From Lunularia cruciata (taxonomy: Eukaryota > Streptophyta > Marchantiopsida > Lunulariales > Lunulariaceae): a DNA stretch of 64,000 bases. The stretch lies in NCBI GenBank assembly GCA_948567375.1, contig OX419755.1:76034931-76098930 (forward strand), read 5' to 3'. Below, in pieces: positions 37,145 through 49,285 of the stretch. The first letter of the stretch is position 1, and each line of letters begins with the position of its first letter. The notes beneath the pieces are model-generated. The model searched no databases. It worked only from the letters and a program-made list of their open reading frames with translations, and was not told the DNA's origin. The translations under genes and the position numbers were made by a program.

Positions 37145-37834
37145 TGTAACACCCATTTGTGCATGCATGTGGTATTGTGATATTTAGCTTGGTATTACAA
37201 GTACTTGAGAGATATTTTTTATATAGAGATAAAGGATAGTTCTACATTAATCATGACTAGCTAAAGTTAGTCATAGCTAAGGTAGAGGGGACTTTACTTT
37301 AGAGGAAGTGGAAAAGATGAGCACCACTATTTTGGATTCTAGTGTGTTGACTTGGTATTATTCCTAGGTGTTTGGCTTTGAGGAAAGAGTTGAGAACTCT
37401 TGGGCCCGCAAGTCTTTTTGTTTTAGATTCTTCTATAGTCCAAGGATAGCACATGTGAAGGAATCCTTGACTTAGTGGTTGGGTCAAGATAAGATCAAAT
37501 GCTAGTGGAATATACCCATGTGAATAGATATTCCTTTCTACTTTCTGACTTGACTTGACTTTTAGTCTAGTAACTTGAGTAATTGTGGTAATAAGTAACT
37601 TTGGTACGTAACTATTTCATGAATATATAAACAAGGGGTGAGGAGGTACTCATCATCCTTCATTTGCAACTATCTCTCTCATATTGAGTCCTCTAGTGAG
37701 CAATGTCTTGAGTCTTGGAGTGTTAGCCTTGGAGTAGTATGATGGAGTTGGGGTTCCTTGCCTTCTTAGTCCATGGTGCACTACCATAAGAGCCATCAGA
37801 GGTTCATCTTGAGTGAGAGAGAGGCCAGCTCATA
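37145..37834 (+). repeat. A2 3' LTR
   Basis: It starts tgtaacaccc and ends ccagctcata, followed by ggaat (target duplication, one mismatch) and then C2 sequence. Confidence 0.9.
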
Positions 37835-38573
37835 GGAATATTTTCTCCTTACTTCTCTCCTCCTCTAGCTCATTCTGATACATCATCAATTCATCCTTGA
37901 ACTCAGCCTTCCTTCTTTTGTTTATTCAAAACTAGTTGATCCTACGCTCCTCTTAACAATCCTTGCAATCATTCTTCCTCTTGACTATGCTCTGTTAACT
38001 TGCATTGCCAAGCTTGGTCCTTCTTGGCCATGCTCTCCTTCATACACTCCAACTCTTACTCCATTATTGCTGCACTTTCCTTTGAATGTATCACCTCCAC
38101 TCATGCATTAGCAATTTCTCTTTTCATTACCTCAACCAATGCCAACTTCTCCTTCAATTCCTCCCTGCAGTTCACCAAGTCTTCCTTCACATCTTTCGAG
38201 CTTTGACTCCAAAGAACTGCCTCCTTCTAAAGTTCTTCAGCTTTTGTCCCTACTCGAGTTAACTTGCTCCTCAACATCAAAGTCTCCTCACTCCATTTTT
38301 TCATGATTGCTAGCTCATCCTTCACTTCTAGATGAGAACTTGTCATCTCCACTTTCTTCTACTGTAGAAAGATCAATAGAGGACATATGATCTTTGATAG
38401 ATTCTCCACTCCATCACATTTTCCTTCATTGGCTCTAACATCTTTGCCTTCAGCAAGTAGTTCTTCAACAAGAGCCTTACTCCAAAGACATGATATTTGT
38501 ATCTTCAATGTTTCTCCATCTGAACTTTCTTCCTCCACGATACCTTTGCTTGGTCCAACAATGACAACTTGAG

Positions 38574-39670
38574 TTATTCTCTTCCCTTGGCAACTCTTGG
38601 AAATAACAAGGCCTCCTCTTCTTCTTTCTTATACTCACACTCAGTTTTTGTCAACTCTAGACTCAGATTCTCTACCTCTTCAATCCTTTCTCTGAATTGT
38701 TGAACTTCAGTTTCCCCTTTGTTGCCACTACTTGACTCTTTGCTCCATAGGGTGAACTCTTCTTCTTCTCTCAAGGCTTCTCCCTTTGATTCCTCCTCCG
38801 GAGTTGATTCTTTCACTTCCATGGTGTGAGTACAGGTTCAGCTTTTGTAGCTTTTGCGGCTTCATCAACATAATTTGTCCTTCAAGTCTACTTTGCTTCT
38901 GGGGCATGAGTATATCCATTGCTACTATCTTCTCCATTCTTTTCTTCATGTAGTAATCATCACCTTCACGAACCTGCTCAATGTAGTATCGTTCATCCAC
39001 ATTGGCTTCCTTGCATAAATACGGGTGAAAGTGGGACCGCATTCTACTCCTTTGAGCTTAGCAGATTCAGCCCAAAGTAGAATAAGCCACAAAGGGTGAA
39101 AAATAATGGGGCTTTATATCCATTCTCCAACTAGTGATCATTTTCCCCATGTGCTAGTGCAAACATTTTGCCTAGTCCACCGCCTAACCTACAAACATTT
39201 GATGGAAGAATACTGCCTACTACATTTGCGACATAGGTGGTTCACTCTGGCCTGAACATAGCCATCATTGCGGTCACGATCCCTCTTTGCATTGGATATC
39301 TATAACTATCCACCTTGTACCCATTCTTGGTGCATGGTCTATTGAACAAATTCCTCACCTTGGCAGTTTCTTCCAATACATCACAATTTTGATAGAAGGT
39401 GACCCTCCTACCTCTCCTACTTCTCTCCCCATGACTAATCTCCAATCCAAATCAGTCCATTGAGCTGGATTTTTTCTCTTCCTATCATGCTTAGGCCCAT
39501 CCTTGCAATCACTAGCGGTCATTTCTACCATGAATCCTAAAAAGCTCAAATTCCAATTCCAAGCCAAGAATGTGATAGCCTTGATAAGACTTTGATCCTC
39601 ACCACTACATCTAATCAACATATTGCAAGACCGATCACCACACTTTGCGTATTCACTTTTGGGGCCATTG
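38574..39670 (-). pseudogene. Family C protein, N-terminal and middle parts (copy 2)
   Basis: Minus-strand pieces 39355-39621 (AITFLAWNWNLSFLGFMVEM), 39242-39445 (FNRPCTKNGYKVDSYRY and QRGIVTAMMAMFRPE), 38728-39042 and 38574-38822 (EEEEFTLWSKESS, Glu/Lys-rich) parallel C1. The ATG near 39670 (MAPK) corresponds to the MPPK start in C1. 37835-38573 continues the charged middle part in broken frames. Function unknown. Confidence 0.55.
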
Positions 39671-40202
39671 TGTGCTTCCTTACTCTTTATTTGTGAAATA
39701 TCAAAGCCAAGACTCTAACCCACTCTTTTTGTGTGCTTGCAATTTCCATTCCTTTGGGTGAACTTTGATTAAGGATAGGATAGTGTCTAGACATTGCAAT
39801 GTTTCCTCTTTGAAATTTCAATTTTAGAAGTCCTTTATTGATTGGTCATTCTTTAATCACTTCTCCGTGTTACTCACCAATTCTATGAGTTTATTTCCTG
39901 TCACTTTCAAGAACATCTTGGTCCCAAGGTAGTCAATTTCTTCTCTTACCCTTTCTTGATTGGAGGACCCCAAGGATGGTTTTTATTGGTTCTTTGGATC
40001 AAGGGACGCTCCCCAATACAACATCCATTGTCCTCGTCTTCATACTTCTTTCTATCCGACCCGAGCCCTTCTAACTTCGACCCAAGGTTGACTTTGGATT
40101 GACTATAACACAAGATCCTTTGCTTTCTTCCCTGTTTAGCCCCCCTTTGGCTTTTCCAATGCACTTCTTCTCTAAAACTCATAAAAAAATGTGGGTACCA
40201 CA
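39671..40202 (-). other. Family C, 5' noncoding end (copy 2)
   Basis: This is noncoding sequence between the element's outer end and the protein start. It is absent from C1 beyond about 5945. The end reads tgtggtacccac on the element strand. Confidence 0.5.
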
Positions 40203-41869
40203 CATACATGAGGAGTTATTGAGGTCATAAATTCAAAGAGTGGAGATAGTGGTATAGTTCAATGAGACATTCATGATGGTGTCTTAGTGATGGACTATCT
40301 TTGCACTATTGTTGTGGGTGACATAGTTGGTACCAAAGAGACCGTGTCCTTCAGCAAGCTAGGCAGTTCAGATTGGAGGGACTCCTTTTGCATGTATGGG
40401 AGGATGGTAGAGTGAGAGTAGTACTACTTTTAATCTCAAAGACCACAATTGGTCCGTCATGCTTATGAGAAGCTAGGACATTTTGGAGTAAAGCATACAT
40501 ATAGCTTACTCCAAAGTCATTATTGGTGGCACGGTATGCAGACTTATTTATAGCAATTTTTTGTGAGATGTGTGGTTTGTGACCAAGTTAAAGCATCATT
40601 TAATGCTTATATGCCATAGTTACACCCATTACCTATCTTGGGATTGGATTACTGCTGGAGTTTCAACTTTATTGGACCTTTACCATTGATTATGAGACAT
40701 CATCGGTACATTTTGGTGATAGTGGAGCACTTCTCCAAGTAGATTGAGTTGGTGGTACTTCCTGAAAAGTCTAGTGAAAGGACGGCTTACTCATTCTTGG
40801 ATCGGGTCCTCAATCATTTTGGTGCACCAACTAAGGTTTTGATTGATCAGGGTACAAAGTTCTTGGGAGAATTTCAGGTCTTGTATGACAAGGCTTTGAT
40901 TGAACATTGTACTACCTCTTGAGATCACCCTAAGGCATATGGCTTAGTAGAGAGAGTGGTTCAAATAATAAAGAGAGGATTGCAAAAGTATGATTTGTAG
41001 AGTGGCCACTTGGGAGATTGGGATCTCCAGTTACCTTGGTTGGCCATGGGCTATCGGTTCAGCTGGCAAGCCTCCTTAGCATCCTTCTCTCTTTACTTTC
41101 TACTCTATGAACAAAATCCAGATTTAACTGCAGCCATTCATCAAGATATTATTGTAGTGTTGGACTTGGATGATCCAAATGTATGGATGAGCGCATGTTC
41201 TCAATGAGCACAGATCTTTTGGAGAATGATGCCAATGGCCGTTGAGAAATTGGCAATTGCTCAGCATAGGGATAACTTACGCTATACTACCATTTAAGGA
41301 GGAGGTTATAGACCTTTGATCCGTGGATTTCATCTAGGTGATTATGTATATCTACAATAGACAACACCAATGATACTTGATGTTTCTATAGGCTGCACTA
41401 TCTTGAGAGTGCATGAGGTTTTGCCATATGAGGTCCTTGTGTTAGAAAGACATGATGGTGTTGATTGGAAGGATCATGTGTGCAATTGTGTGCCTTACTA
41501 ATTTCCAAACATTGATGGTATTATGGACCCAAGGTCGGCACTTGTACGTGTAGGCTTACGTTGTAAGTTACACGGCTCTTCTGGTAGAATTCTTACTATG
41601 TTAGTGTGTGACAGTTGAAAAGATGGCATATGGTATGTATGACTACTCCCCTCATGGTGGTTCTTCAAGGATAGTAGTTATGTCCTAGATGTACTTGACT
41701 TAAGCTAGTTCATCCTTTATATTGTATATATTGCAAGCATGCAACTAACAATGAGGCTCGATAGCACCCGTCCTCCTGATCTTTTGCCCACCATAAGGTA
41801 TACCATATACTTGGAGTAGATGGCTATATGGAGTTAGAGGGACCTAACCGCCAACTAGAGAGGCAACTA
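40203..41869 (+). pseudogene. Family B copy 3, integrase with C-terminal PHD finger
   Basis: The integrase zinc domain (HFGVKHTYSLLQSHYWW, then CVVCDQV) is near 40475-40600. The core has VLIDQGTKF (about 40833) and GLVERVVQIIKRG (about 40940). After a tail (RDGV-like W.DHVCNC), a PHD finger lies at 41562-41698. Its Cys/His pattern is partly mutated (CKLH for CxxC), but VCD, WHM and the final CPRCT are readable, followed directly by TGA. The sequence from 41699 to the LTR is noncoding. In relatives, integrase inserts the cDNA; a PHD finger reads histone tails. Confidence 0.8.
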
Positions 41870-42424
41870 TGGCACTTTAGAATCCATGTATGACTTATGT
41901 ATGAGTTCTGCTTCTATAGTTTGTGATGTTGACAACAATGTATGTTGTGTAGCAATGTATATATGCATGACAACTATCACGCCATTTGTAGCTTTGCATC
42001 TAAATTGCTCAGACACTGGAGTAGCAGTGATAGTAGTTTGAGATATTTTAGCATTTACTTATAGATTACTTTCTGACAGTCAGATTTGTGTTTGGAGAAC
42101 TGACTACATGGTGGGGCTCATTGTCACTTGCACCATTTTCACCATTGTATGTGCCATTAACGGGACCGTTGGGGTGAGACCTAGGTCAAAATCAAGAGTA
42201 TACCCTAGAACTATGGCTCTAGAGAGCTCACTTCTCTATTGTTGAGCCTTTGAGTTCTTGGCTAGAGTGGACAAAAAGCTAGCAAGGGTCACTTGGAGTC
42301 TCTTAGCTAGAGTGGGTGTGGCTTGATTGTAATTAGTGCACAACTGTTGGTAAATTATTGAGTGACAGATCAATATTGATCTAATTGAGTGTAATTCAAG
42401 TTGTGTAAACAAACTGATTAATTG
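41870..42424 (+). repeat. Family B LTR (B3)
   Basis: It starts tggcactttagaatcc. Its end, aaactgattaattg, abuts another LTR start (tggcac at 42425) with no internal sequence between. It is collinear with LTRs at 45628 and 48716. Confidence 0.75.
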
Positions 42425-42507
42425 TGGCACTTTAGAGTCCATGTATGACTTATATATGAGTTATACTTCTATGGTGTATGATTTTGACAATGATATATGT
42501 TGTATAG

Positions 42508-42578
<71 letters not shown>
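42425..42578 (+). repeat. Truncated B LTR start with (TA)n
   Basis: It repeats the first part of the B LTR (tggcactttagagtcc...) and stops at atatatgca, where RT sequence begins. It includes a TA microsatellite at about 42510-42573. Confidence 0.75.
42510..42573. repeat. (TA)n microsatellite, about 64 bp
   Basis: Uninterrupted alternating T and A. The other B LTRs have only a short tatatatg at this place. Confidence 0.95.
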
Positions 42579-43440
42579 AAAAGAGAGTATTGATTTAGAT
42601 TTAGAGTAGAGATCTTTTTAAATCTGGTTTGGTAGAGATTTCACATAGAGAGTATGCTTCAACAACAATGATGCCAACAAAGATGGATATGCATAGCAAC
42701 TACACTGATAGGTGGATGTGTGGAGATTACCATCCTATCAACCAATAGACTAAGGTTGATTGGTATGCTATGCCTACAATGAAGGAGATCTTTGATGCAA
42801 TTAGGCATGCAAAGGTCTTCAATACTTTGGATCTTCAAGCAAGATATCATTAGTTGCCAATTGGAAGGAGTATAAGTCTAAGATAATATTTTGGGCTATT
42901 GATCCTCACAGTAAGGATGTATGATATTAGTGGAAGTTCTTACTATTTGCGTTAAAGAACACCCTTTCCAAGTTCTTGAGGGTCATGGATAGGATCCTAA
43001 TAGGATTAGATTTTACTTGGTGCTATATTGATGATATTTTGGTCTATAGCATAACTATGGAGGTATTTGTTGGAAGTGTTTGAGAGATTGAGATCTCATG
43101 GACTCAAATACATCTTGGGAAGTCTAGATTCTTCCATGAGTAGGTTGAGTATTTAGGTTACACTATCTACCCTAGAGATCTTGGTGTTTAACAGACCAAG
43201 GTGGAGGGTATTGCGCATATTCCTTAGCTTATGGATGTTAGTAGAGTTCAAGCATTCCTTGGGTTGGTGAATTTCTATTGCTGATATATTAGAGGATTTA
43301 GTGACATTGCCAAGGCCTTGACAAAGTTGACCAAGCTTACATAGGAGTGGTGTTGGGGAGATGAGCATGAGAGAGCTTTTATAGAGCTCATAGAGAGGTT
43401 GACTCTGCCTCAATTCTTTGGAGATTGATCAAAGGATGAC
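42579..43440 (+). pseudogene. Family B copy 4, reverse transcriptase
   Basis: This Ty3-type RT is collinear with 17350 onward in B1. The catalytic box reads CYIDDILVYS near 43020-43050, followed by a region like RSHGLKYILGKSRFFH and VEYLGYTIY, then the connection domain (VQAFLGLVNFYC). Frameshifts and stops are frequent. Gag, protease and methyltransferase are missing from this copy. Confidence 0.8.
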
Positions 43441-43915
43441 TATTCAAAGTTCATATTGATTGGAGTATGTTGGAGCTTGGAGTAGTCTCACCTAACATGA
43501 TGATGAGGAGAAGGAGTTTGTGGTGGCCTATGCTAGTTGCTCCAACAATTCAATGGAGCCAAAGTATAGTTCATATGAAGGAGAGTGCTTGGTAGCAATA
43601 TGGGCAATAGCATATTTTTTATGTTGCCTATTTGGTAACCCCTTCACTCTCATCATTTATCATCAACCATTGAAGTGGTTGATGGAGTCAAACAAGTTTT
43701 CAAGGAAGCTTGCACGAGAAGCTCTAATTTTACAAGAGTATGATTTCATATTTATTCACAAACCTAGAGTGGTGACCTATGATGAAGATGGGTTGAGTAA
43801 AAACCCATGTCCTAACCAATAGGATCAAACCGGAGCATGTTAGTATGGTGAGATAGATGAGGAGATGGTGCTAGGTTGACATGCATCTACCTTTTTATGT
43901 ATATTTTTTGAGGCT
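43441..43915 (+). pseudogene. Family B copy 4, RNase H
   Basis: 43520-43822 is open: VAYASCSNNSMEPKYSSYE, then FTLIIYHQPLKWLMESNK, ALILQEYDFIFIHKP and DGLSKNPCPNQ. It is the best-preserved RNase H end among the B copies. Confidence 0.85.
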
Positions 43916-45627
43916 TTGGTGATATCTCTCTCAATGGATACACAAGGAGTTATTGAGGTCATGGATCCAAAAGGTAGAGATATTAGTATGGTTCAACAAA
44001 ACATTCATGATGATGTCTTAGTGATGGATTATCTTCAAACTAGTGTGTTGGGTAGCATAATTGGTGCCAAGGAGAGAGATCATGTTCTTTACCAAGCTAA
44101 GTGGTTTAGATGAGAGAGAAAACACCTTCTTCATGTATGGGAGGATGGTAGAGTGTGAGTAGTACCACTTCCAACTCAAAGACCACAATTGGTTCATCAT
44201 GCGCATGAGGAGCTAGGACATTTTGGAGTAAAGCATACGTAGCTTACTCCAAAGTTATCATTGGAGGCACAATATGCAAACCAACATACAATAGTTTGTT
44301 GCCAAATGTGTGGTTTGTGATTGAGTTAGAGCATCATTTTAATGCTCCTATGCCACACTTACACCCATTACCTATCATGGGATTGGGTTACCATTGGAGT
44401 TTGGACTTTGTTGGACCTTTACCCCTGACTATGCAATATAATCAATATATTTTGGTTATGGTGGAGCACTTCTCCAAGAAGATTGAGTTGGTGGTACTTC
44501 TTGACAAGTCTAGTGAAGTCTAGTAGCTTACTCATTTTTGGATTGGGTTCTTAGTCATTTTGGTGCACCAATTGAGGTTTTGATTGATCAAGGTATAAAG
44601 TTCTTGGAGGAGTTTCAGGTCTTGTGTGACAAGGCCTTGATTGATCATCATACTACCTCCCAAGATCACCTTGAGACAAATGGCTTAGCAAAGAGAGTGG
44701 TTCAAATGGTGAAGAGAGGATTGCATAAGTATGGTCTATAGAGAGGTCACTTGGTAGATTGAGATCTCCAATTTTCTTGGTTGGCCATGGGCTATCAACT
44801 CAACCGGCAAGCCTTCTTAGCATACTCTCTCCTTACTTTCTGCTCTCTTCTCCAAATTTACTTACAACCAATTATCAAGATGTTATTGTAGTTTTGGGCT
44901 TGGATGATCTAGATTTATAGGTGAGCATATATTCTCAATGGGGAGAGATCTTTTGGAAAGTGATGCCAATGGCCTTTGAGATTTTGGTGATTTCTCAACA
45001 TAAGGATACCTTACTCTATGCTACTATTTGAGGAGGATGTTATAGATCCTCAATTTGTCAATTTCATCCAAGTGACTATATATCTACAACAAAGAGCACC
45101 AACAACACTTGATGTTACTACAAGCCACACTATCTTCAGAGTGCATGAGATTTTTCGTTTGGAGTACTTGTTTGGAAGGATGTGATGGTGTTGTTTGGAA
45201 GGATGTGATGGTGTTGTTTGGAAGGATCATGTGCACAATTGTGCACCATGCCACCTCTCAAACATTGATGGCACTATGGACCCAAGCTCGGCAATTGTAC
45301 GTGTAGGCTTGTGGTGTATGTTATGCGGTTCTTCTAGTGGAGCTACTACTATGTTAGTGTATGATAGTTGTTTGAAATGATAGCATATGACATGTTTGAC
45401 TCCTTCCCTCACAATGGCTCCTCAAGGATAGTGGTTTATGTCCTAGATGTACTTGACCTATAGCTAGTTCACCCTTTATATAGTGTATATTGTAGATATG
45501 TGCCTAATGATGGGGCTTGATAGCACTCGGCCTCTTAATTTTTGCCCACCATAAGGTATACCATATTCTTGGAGTAGATGGCTATCTAGAGTTAGAGAGA
45601 TCTAACTGCTAGCTAGGGAGGCAATTG
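43916..45627 (+). pseudogene. Family B copy 4, integrase with C-terminal PHD finger
   Basis: 43916-44113 covers the linker to integrase. The zinc domain at 44190-44340 is damaged. The core at 44296-44741 has LDFVGPLPLTMQYNQYILV (first Asp), VLIDQGIKFLEEF (second Asp) and GLAKRVVQMVKRGLH (Glu replaced by Lys). The PHD finger at 45315-45456 reads CMLCGSSSGATTMLVYDSC, then a damaged WHM..C (HMTCLTP), and finally CPRCT plus stop after a one-base shift. The order C2-C2-HC-C2 and spacing match PHD fingers. The noncoding rest leads to the LTR. Confidence 0.82.
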
Positions 45628-46184
45628 TCTCACTTTAGAGTTCATGTATGACTTATGTGTGAGTTGTGCTTCTATAATGTATAATGTTGACAGTGATGTA
45701 TGTTGTGTAGCAATGTATATACGCATGATAACTATCATGACATTTGTAGCATCAAGGCTAGTTTGCTTGGACATTGGAATGGTAGTGTTGGTAATCATAG
45801 GTATTTTGGTAGTTACTCATGGACTACTTGTTAGTGGTCCAACTTCATGTTAGGGCTACTCATCACGTGGTAGGACCCAATATCAATTGCACTGTTCACA
45901 TTGTTGAATGTGCCATTAGTAATGCTATTAGAGCTAGAGACCTAGGTTGAGTATAGAGGTATACCTTCAAAGTGCAGCTCTAGAGAGCTCACTTCTTTGA
46001 TGTTGAGCCTTCAAGTTCCTGATTATGGTAGATAGAGGTTGGCAAGCATCGCTTAGAAGCTCTTAGCTCAAGTGAGTGTGGCTTGATTGTAATCAATGCC
46101 CAATTGTTGGCAGATTGTTGAGTGAAGGATTGAGTACTTATCTGATTTGAATGTGATTTGAGTTGAAGAAGAAATGATTTATTA
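45628..46184 (+). repeat. Family B LTR (B4)
   Basis: Collinear with B3 and B5 LTRs. It contains the uninterrupted version (aaggctagtttgcttggac, near 45753) of the site hit by the solo LTR at 17987. Its end abuts a second LTR start at 46185. Confidence 0.75.
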
Positions 46185-46284
46185 TGGCACTTTAGAGTTC
46201 ATTTATGACTTATATGTGATTTGTGCTTTTGTAGTGTATGATATTGACAATGATATATGTTGTATAGTGATATATATATGCATG
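46185..46284 (+). repeat. Truncated B LTR start (B5)
   Basis: First 100 or so bases of the B LTR, broken at tatatatgca, then joined to the middle of RT/connection sequence (cttggtgttcaacaaacc). Confidence 0.75.
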
Positions 46285-46930
46285 AAAACTTGGTGTTCAA
46301 CAAACCAAGGTGGAGGCTATTGCATGTATTCCTCAACCTATGGATGTGAGCATAGTGCAAGCATTCTTTGGGATGACAAAATTCTATTGTTGTATATTAG
46401 AGGATCTAGTGCCATTGCCAAGGCCTTGACAAAGCTGACCAATGTTACACAAGAGTGGTGTTGGGAAGATGAACATGAGAGAGTTTTCATAGAGCCCAAG
46501 GAGAGGTTGACATGTAACCTTATTCTTAAGAGACCGATCAAAGGATGACCATTCCAAATTCATACTGATTGGAGTATGTTGGAGCTTGGAGCAATGCTCA
46601 CCTAACATGATGATGAGGGGAAGGAGTTTGTGGTGGCCTATGCTAGTTGCTCCAACAATTCAGCAAAGGTGAAGTATAGTTCATATGAGGGAGAGTGCTT
46701 GATAGTAATCTGGGCAATAACACATTTCTAATGTTACTTATTTGGTTACCACCTTCACTCTCATCATTGATCAACAACCTTTGAAGTGGTTGATGGAGTC
46801 CAACAAGCTTTCAAGGAAGCTTGCATGATGGGCTCTAATTTTACAAGAGTATTATTTCATGATTATTCATAGACCTAGAGTGGTGAACATTGATGTAGAT
46901 GGGTTGAGTAGAAACTCATATCTCAACCAA
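46285..46930 (+). pseudogene. Family B copy 5, RT end and RNase H
   Basis: Begins inside the connection domain (LGVQQTKVEAIACIPQPMD). RNase H text follows with many stops (for example FTLIIDQQPLKWLMESNKL, near 46757). Everything upstream is deleted. Confidence 0.75.
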
Positions 46931-48715
46931 TAGGATCAAACCATAGCATGCTAGCATGGTGAGATAGATGAGGAGATGGCATTAGGTTGGCATACATCTA
47001 TCTTTCTATGTATTTTCTAAGGTTTTGGTAGTATCTCTCTCAATGCATACAAGAGGAGTTAATGAGGTCACAGATGTAGAGGGTAGAGATATTGGTCCAA
47101 TTCAATGTGACATTAATGATAATGTCTTAGTGATGGATTATCTTCACATTTATGTTGTGGATGGCACAACTGGTGCTAAGAAAAAAGATCTTGTTCTTCA
47201 ACAAGCAAGGCAGTTTAGATTAGGAAGGCAGACATCTTCTTCTTTGGGAGGATGGTAGAGTGTGAGTAATACCACTTCTTCTCAAAGACCACAATTGGTT
47301 TGTCATGCTCATAAGGAGCTAGGACATTTTGGAGTAAAGCATACATATATCTTACTCCAAAGTCATTATTGGTGGTACAATATGCAAATTGATGTACAAT
47401 AGTTTGTTGCTAGATGTGTGGTTTGTGACCAAGTTAGAGCATCATTTAATGCTCCTATGCCACAATTACACCTGTTACCTATCATAGGATTGTGTTATTG
47501 CTAGATTTTAGACTTTGCTAGACCTTTACCATTGATTGTGAGATATCATTGATATTTTTTGGTTATGGTGGGGCACTTCTCTAAGTGGATTGAGTTGGTG
47601 GCACTTCTTGATAAGTCTAGTGAAGGAATGGCTCACTTGTTCTTGGATAGGGTTCTTAGTCATTTGGATGCACCAGTTGAGGTTTTGACTGATCAAGGTA
47701 CATAGTTGTTGGAAGAGTTTCAAGTCTTCTGTGACAAGGCCTTGATTGATCATCATACTATCTCCCAAGATCACCCTAAGGCAGATGGCTTAGTAGAGAG
47801 AGTGGTTCAAACAGTAAAGAGAGGATTGCATAAGTATAGTTTGCAAAAGGTCCACCTAGGAGATTGGGATCTCTAATTACCTTGGTTGGATATGGGCTAT
47901 TGGTTTAGCAAACAAGCCTCCTTAGCATACTTCTCTCCCTTCTTTCTACTCTATAGACAAGATCCAGATTTACCTAAATACATTTGTCAAGATGCTATTG
48001 TAGTTTTGGACTTAGATGATTCAGACATATGGGTGAGCACATGTTCTCAATGGGCAAAGGTCTTTTGGAGAGTGATGCTAATGGCCTTTGAGAACTTGGC
48101 AATTTCTTAGCATGGGGATACCTTACATTATGTTATCATTTGAAGAGGAGTTTATAAACCTTTGATCCATTGATTTCATCCAAGTGACTATGTATATCTA
48201 TCTATAACAGACAACACCTACAACAATTGATGTTACTATAAGCCATACTATCTTAAGAGTGTGTGAGGTCTTGCTTTTTGGAGTTATCATGTTAGAAGGA
48301 CGTGATGGTGTTGTTTGGAAGGATCATGTACAAAATTGTGCACCATGCTACCTCCCAAACATTGATGGCACAATGGATCCAAGCTTGGCACTTGTATGTG
48401 CAAGCTTGCAATGTATGTTATGCGGCTCTTCTAGTGAAGCTGCTACTATGTTGGTGTTTGATAATTGTTAAAGAGGATGGCATATGGCATGTTTGACTCC
48501 TCTTTTCACAATGGCTCCTCAAGGATAGTAGTTATATCCTAGATTTATAGCTAGTTCAACCTTTATAGTGGTATAGAGTGCAAACATGCAACTAACAATA
48601 AGGCTCAATAGCACCCAGCCTCTTGATCTTTGCCCACCATAAGGTATACCACATACTTGGAGTAGATGGCTATCTAGAGTTAGAGGGACCTAACCGCCAA
48701 CTAGGAGGGCAATTA
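46931..48715 (+). pseudogene. Family B copy 5, integrase with C-terminal PHD finger
   Basis: The zinc domain near 47320-47450 includes FARCVVCDQVRAS-like text. The core shows VLTDQGT near 47684 and GLVERVVQTVKRGLHK near 47790. The PHD finger at 48412-48547 reads CMLCGSSSEAATMLVFDNC, then a stop and RGWHMACLTP, then QG..LYPRF. Restricting to what is visible, four Cys/His ligand positions of the canonical set are intact in the first half and WHMAC is the best of the three copies. The remaining Cys codons show single-base changes (TTT, TAT). Confidence 0.8.
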
Positions 48716-49285
48716 TGGCAATTTAGAGTTCATGTATCACTTATGTGTGAGTTGTGCTTCTTTGTATGTTGTGTAGTGATATATGTTGTGTAACGATGTG
48801 TTGTGTAGCAATGTATATATGCACAACAACTATCACAAAATTTGTAATGCCAAAGCTAGGTTGCTTGGATGCTAGAGTGGTAGTGTTGATAGTCATAGGT
48901 ATTTTAGTAGTTACTAATGGACTACTTGTTGGCGGTCTGATTTCATGTTAGGATGACTGATCACATGGTGGGATCCACAATCACTTGCACCATTCATATT
49001 GTTGGATGTACCGTCAATAGTGCCATTAGAGCTTGAGACCTAGGTCAAGCATACGGAGGTATACCTTCAAAGTGCAGCTCTAGAGAGCTCACTTCTTTGA
49101 TGTTGAGTCTTTGAGTTCCTGCCTATGATGGACAAAGGCCGGCAAGCATCACCTAGAGTCTCTTAGCTAGAGTGGGTGTGGCTTGACTGTAATTAGTGCT
49201 TGATTGCTGGCAAAGTGTTGAGTGAAGGATAGAGTACTAATCTGATTTGAGTGTGATTTGAGTGGAAGAAAAAACTAATTAATTG
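48716..49285 (+). repeat. Family B LTR (B5)
   Basis: Starts tggcaatttagag. Its end abuts another truncated LTR start at 49286. Confidence 0.75.

Larger units (their letters stand above)
29343..37834 (+). mobile_element. Ty3-type retroelement A2, full length, best-kept A copy
   Basis: LTRs lie at 29343-30033 and 37145-37834. Internal order: leader (with a foreign solo LTR), accessory zinc-knuckle ORF, gag, protease-RT, RNase H, integrase, purine-rich tract, LTR. It is inserted in C2: flanks ggaac and ggaat, with the unoccupied text ctcggaactaacttctcc in C1 near 3715. The two LTRs differ at roughly one base in ten over their first 170 bases by eye, so it is not recent. Confidence 0.92.
28018..40202 (-). 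mobile_element. Family C element, copy 2, carrying A2
   Basis: This is a precise insertion into B3. The left end is tgtgacaac and the right end gggtaccaca, flanked by catat and catac. The B5 text ctctcaatgcatacaagaggag (from about 47036) is an unoccupied relative of the target. Without A2 (29343-37834) it is about 3.7 kb. The ends have the TG...CA form of LTR elements, but I find no terminal direct repeat. The two ends are weakly inverted (TGTG...CCCA). C2 is the most complete copy of the family here. Confidence 0.75.

Noticed and set aside
42510..42573. TA run considered as an origin or regulatory tract
   Set aside because: It is simply an expanded tatatatg of the B LTR.
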